Source: DASPXY01 sp038227745 (GTDB taxonomy: Bacteria > Planctomycetota > Planctomycetia > Gemmatales > Gemmataceae). Taken from it: a stretch of DNA of 7,470 nt. Positions 5,582-7,470 of the stretch are shown piece after piece (within the stretch, counting starts at the first letter, position 1; every line of letters begins with the position of its first letter). Position numbers and translations under genes: made by a program. The notes below the pieces were generated by a model, which saw nothing but the letters and a program-made list of their open reading frames with translations, was not told the origin of the DNA and searched no databases. The stretch is from NCBI GenBank assembly GCA_038227745.1, contig JBBRPS010000514.1:1-7470 (forward strand), given 5' to 3'.

Positions 5582-5699
5582 GAACTGGCTGAGGGGTCAA
5601 GAAGTTGTAAATCGCCCAATCGCCCATCGCCCTCATCGCTCAACGCCCAATCGCCCTGTTCGCCCATCGCCCTGACTTCTTGACCCCTCTCACCAGTTC
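5582..5699. repeat. Imperfect inverted repeat enclosing a CGCCC-repeat tract
   Basis: AGGGGTCAAGAAG at 5592-5604 pairs with CTTCTTGACCCCT at 5676-5688 (13 bp), and GAACTGG at 5582-5588 pairs with CCAGTTC at 5693-5699, with a small internal loop between. The 71-nt enclosed stretch has seven CCC tracts embedded in ATCGCCC-like repeats (5615-5672). On the minus strand four of these (5646-5672) give GGG tracts with loops of 4, 6 and 5 nt, which matches a G-quadruplex motif. No target-site duplication was seen outside the arms. A related ATCGCC repeat continues at 5723-5737. Confidence 0.8.
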
Positions 5700-5737
5700 C
5701 AGCTGCTGAGAGCCACGCAAGTCATCGCCTATCGCCC

Positions 5738-5783
5738 GACCCCGGGCGGGTGCCAGGTCCAGCACCCGCCCGGGTCCTTTTTT
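5738..5783 (+). terminator. Strong intrinsic terminator reading on the plus strand
   Basis: CCCGGGCGGGTGC at 5741-5753 pairs perfectly with GCACCCGCCCGGG at 5762-5774 (13 bp, 8-nt loop); two more pairs (5738-5739 with 5775-5776) follow past one bulged C. TTTTTT at 5778-5783 completes a textbook plus-strand terminator. It abuts the stop codon of the minus-strand sulfatase; in that direction there is no T-run after the hairpin, so it would serve the sulfatase less well. No plus-strand gene is evident immediately upstream, which is why the region before it merits attention. Confidence 0.75.
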
Positions 5784-7470
5784 CATTCCCTCCGCCGTAC
5801 TTCCACATAAAGCACGCCGACCGTCGCATCGCCCCGCGCCAGCCACGCTTCCAGCCGCCCCGGCCCGCCGGGCAGACGAACCGCCTCGAACGTTTGCCGC
5901 GTCGACTCGGCCGGCACTTCCTTCATCTGCACGACGCCGCCCAGGGAGAAGCGGGCAGTCCGCACCTTTGCCGCGCGGGCGAACAGCAGCGTCACGTCAT
6001 AGGTGCCCACCCGCGCCACGTCCACCTCCCAGTGCCCCAGGCCCTTCGGCCCCCAGCTCGCGCGCGGGCCGCGCCAGTCCTGCCGGCTCAGGCGCACCGG
6101 GTCCTCCGCGGCCGACCCCAACGCGATCCGCGGCGGGTCGTAGCCGCGCGTCGCGCCGACGTCCCTGAACCAGTCCTCGTAGCCCTTGCGCAGCCGCTCC
6201 ACGACCTCCGGGTGCTTGGCAGCGAGATCGTGCTGCTGGAACGGGTCCTTCTCGATGTCGGAGAGGTGGAATGTCAGTTTCTCGGGGAGCTTGCCGCCGG
6301 CGACGCCGAGGGGCTGCTCCAGACGGTAGCGCTGCGAGCGGGCGGCGAAGGCGCGGTACAGCTCCGGCCGGTCACCGCGGTGCCACTGAAAGTACAGCGT
6401 GCGGTCCGGCCAGTCCACCCGGTCCCCCTTCAGCAGCGGCCACAGGCTCTTGCCGTCGAGGACGGTCGTCGCGGGGCGCTTTACGCCGCACGCCTCCAGC
6501 ACGGTCGGCGCGACGTCGATGTGGGCGGCGATGCGATCAACGGTGCGCCCCGCCGGCACCTTCCCCGGCCAGCGCACGAAGAACGGCACGCGTGTGCCGC
6601 CCTCGTGGACGCTGCCCTTGCGGCCAAGCAGGCCACTGTTGTAGCGCACCTGCTGCGGCCCGTTGTCGGTCAGGAAGATCACGATCGTGTCGTCCGCCAG
6701 CTTCAACTCTCGAAGTTTCGCCAGCAGCCGGCCGACGTTGTCGTCGATGTTCGTCACCATGCCGTAGACGCGAGCGATGGCGTCCTGGTCCGCCTTGCCG
6801 GGCAGGGGCTGGCCGATCTTCGGGAATTCGCTGTGCGCCAGGTTCATCTTGCGGTAAAGCTGGTAATACTTCTCGGGCACCTGGAGGGGAGTGTGGGGGC
6901 AGTTGAACGCCAGGTAGACGAAGAACGGCCGGTCGCGGCTGTGCGCGACGAAGCGCAGCGCCGCGTCGGTGAGGACGTCGCTGACGTAGCCCTTCGTCTT
7001 GACCTCCTTGCCGTTGTGCCTGAGCACCGGGTCGAAGTAGCCGTCGCCGCCGGGCGGGTCGGAGGGCTGGCCGATGCCGCCGCCGGCCAGGACGAGCGAC
7101 TCGTGGAAGCCCTGGTCCATGGCGCGCAGCGGGTAGTGGTCGCCGAGGTGCCACTTGCCGAAGATGCCGGTGCGGTAGCCCGCCCCTGCCAGCAGCTCGG
7201 CCAGCGTCACCTCGCCGGGGTGCATCATCGACCGGCCGAGGAAGGTATCGACGACGCCGGTGCGGTAGTTGTAGCGCCCGGTCATGAGGCTGGCGCGCGT
7301 CGGCGAGCAGACCGGCGAGACATGGAAGTGGGTGAAGCGCGTACCCTGGCGAGCGAGGCGGTCGAGGTTGGGCGTGCGGATCTTCGGGTTGCCGTGGATG
7401 CCGAGGTCGCCGTGGCCCTGGTCGTCGGTCATGATGAGGATGACGTTGGGCCGCTTCGCCGGGCGGGGCT
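5783..7470 (-). CDS. Sulfatase (arylsulfatase A-like), 5' end outside the window
   Basis: Hydrolyses sulfate esters, probably after export; the signal peptide would lie beyond the window. The frame stays open to the right edge, giving PRPAKRPNVILI before the Met at 7432, so that Met is internal. Numbered from it: metal-binding Asp pair in MTDDQGHGDLG (1-11), the formylglycine motif CSPTR with Cys at 42 followed by ASLMTGRY, GKWHLG at 92-97, NCPHTPLQ at 177-184, TDNG at 255-258, and KGSVHEGGTRVPFFVRWPG at 272-290. All are expected in active sulfatases; maturation needs a formylglycine-generating enzyme, not present here. The region after about 425 ends in a beta-rich domain (WEVDVARVGTYDVTLLF near 471-487) often seen at the end of planctomycete sulfatases. 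About 562 residues are visible. The natural substrate, possibly a sulfated polysaccharide, cannot be told. Confidence 0.95.
   Translation of the reverse strand, partial: PRPAKRPNVILIMTDDQGHGDLGIHGNPKIRTPNLDRLARQGTRFTHFHVSPVCSPTRASLMTGRYNYRTGVVDTFLGRSMMHPGEVTLAELLAGAGYRTGIFGKWHLGDHYPLRAMDQGFHESLVLAGGGIGQPSDPPGGDGYFDPVLRHNGKEVKTKGYVSDVLTDAALRFVAHSRDRPFFVYLAFNCPHTPLQVPEKYYQLYRKMNLAHSEFPKIGQPLPGKADQDAIARVYGMVTNIDDNVGRLLAKLRELKLADDTIVIFLTDNGPQQVRYNSGLLGRKGSVHEGGTRVPFFVRWPGKVPAGRTVDRIAAHIDVAPTVLEACGVKRPATTVLDGKSLWPLLKGDRVDWPDRTLYFQWHRGDRPELYRAFAARSQRYRLEQPLGVAGGKLPEKLTFHLSDIEKDPFQQHDLAAKHPEVVERLRKGYEDWFRDVGATRGYDPPRIALGSAAEDPVRLSRQDWRGPRASWGPKGLGHWEVDVARVGTYDVTLLFARAAKVRTARFSLGGVVQMKEVPAESTRQTFEAVRLPGGPGRLEAWLARGDATVGVLYVEVRRRE

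Larger units (their letters stand above)
5392..5783 (+). ncRNA. Candidate structured RNA, about 390 nt
   Basis: A hypothetical transcript, not a known RNA family. After the possible promoter come successive pairings: the palindrome at 5384-5415 (partly lost if transcription starts at 5392), GGAGAG 5448-5453 with CTCTCC 5464-5469, CAATGGG 5541-5547 with CCCATTG 5571-5577 (with GAAG/CTTC nested inside), a long arm pair 5582-5604 with 5676-5699, and a terminator ending at 5783. G+C is visibly lower than in the flanking DNA. Small open frames on both strands (5381-5683 plus, 5368-5667 minus) lack ribosome-binding sites and have repetitive, Ser/Pro- or Gly/Asp-rich translations, so I do not call a protein. 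Alternatives are a mobile element remnant or long 3' region of the sulfatase transcript. Confidence 0.3.

Noticed and set aside
5381..5683. Possible 100-residue protein on the plus strand in the low-GC region, and a 99-residue frame opposite it
   Set aside because: No Shine-Dalgarno sequence, start codon inside a palindrome, and the tails are translations of the CGCCC repeats. I see no domain-like features on either strand.
1..7470. tRNA, rRNA or known riboswitch
   Set aside because: No tRNA cloverleaf, rRNA or riboswitch core motif recognised on either strand by eye.

Overview
The window is high-GC bacterial DNA, roughly 65-70% G+C by eye, from what looks like a planctomycete, plausibly of the Gemmata group. 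The reasons are a planctomycete-style secreted sulfatase, wide intergenic spaces packed with GC-rich palindromes, and the family make-up of the genes. This assignment is an inference from style; there is no rRNA or other marker gene here.

Layout. Positions 1-213 are a non-coding leader holding a perfect 21-bp inverted repeat. An ABC-type exporter follows on the plus strand: an ATPase (214-1182) and an ABC-2 permease (1234-2349), separated by a terminator-like hairpin. A flavin-reductase-like gene (2363-2944, minus) converges on the permease with only 13 nt between stop codons. A 553-bp intergenic region carries a perfect 28-bp inverted repeat and a good sigma70-type promoter that drives a 64-residue conserved-looking small protein (3498-3692, plus). 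A second terminator-like hairpin precedes an RdgC-like gene (3862-5040, plus). Next comes a 742-bp non-coding region (5041-5782). At the right edge a sulfatase gene (5783-7470, minus) runs out of the window at its 5' end.

The genes do not form one pathway. The ATPase and permease make one exporter. The flavin reductase, the small protein, the RdgC-like protein and the sulfatase look like independent transcription units.

The most interesting part is 5041-5782. Its left half has a family of GACTCGC/GCGAGTC palindromes, including an exact 38-bp tandem duplication, shared with the inverted repeat at 2966-3028. Its right half (about 5351-5783) is clearly less GC-rich. It reads like a self-contained plus-strand transcription unit: a possible promoter, four successive hairpins (one enclosing a CGCCC-repeat tract whose other strand can form G-quadruplexes) and a strong terminator with six Ts. 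It may encode an undescribed structured RNA or be a remnant of a mobile element. The sequence alone cannot decide.
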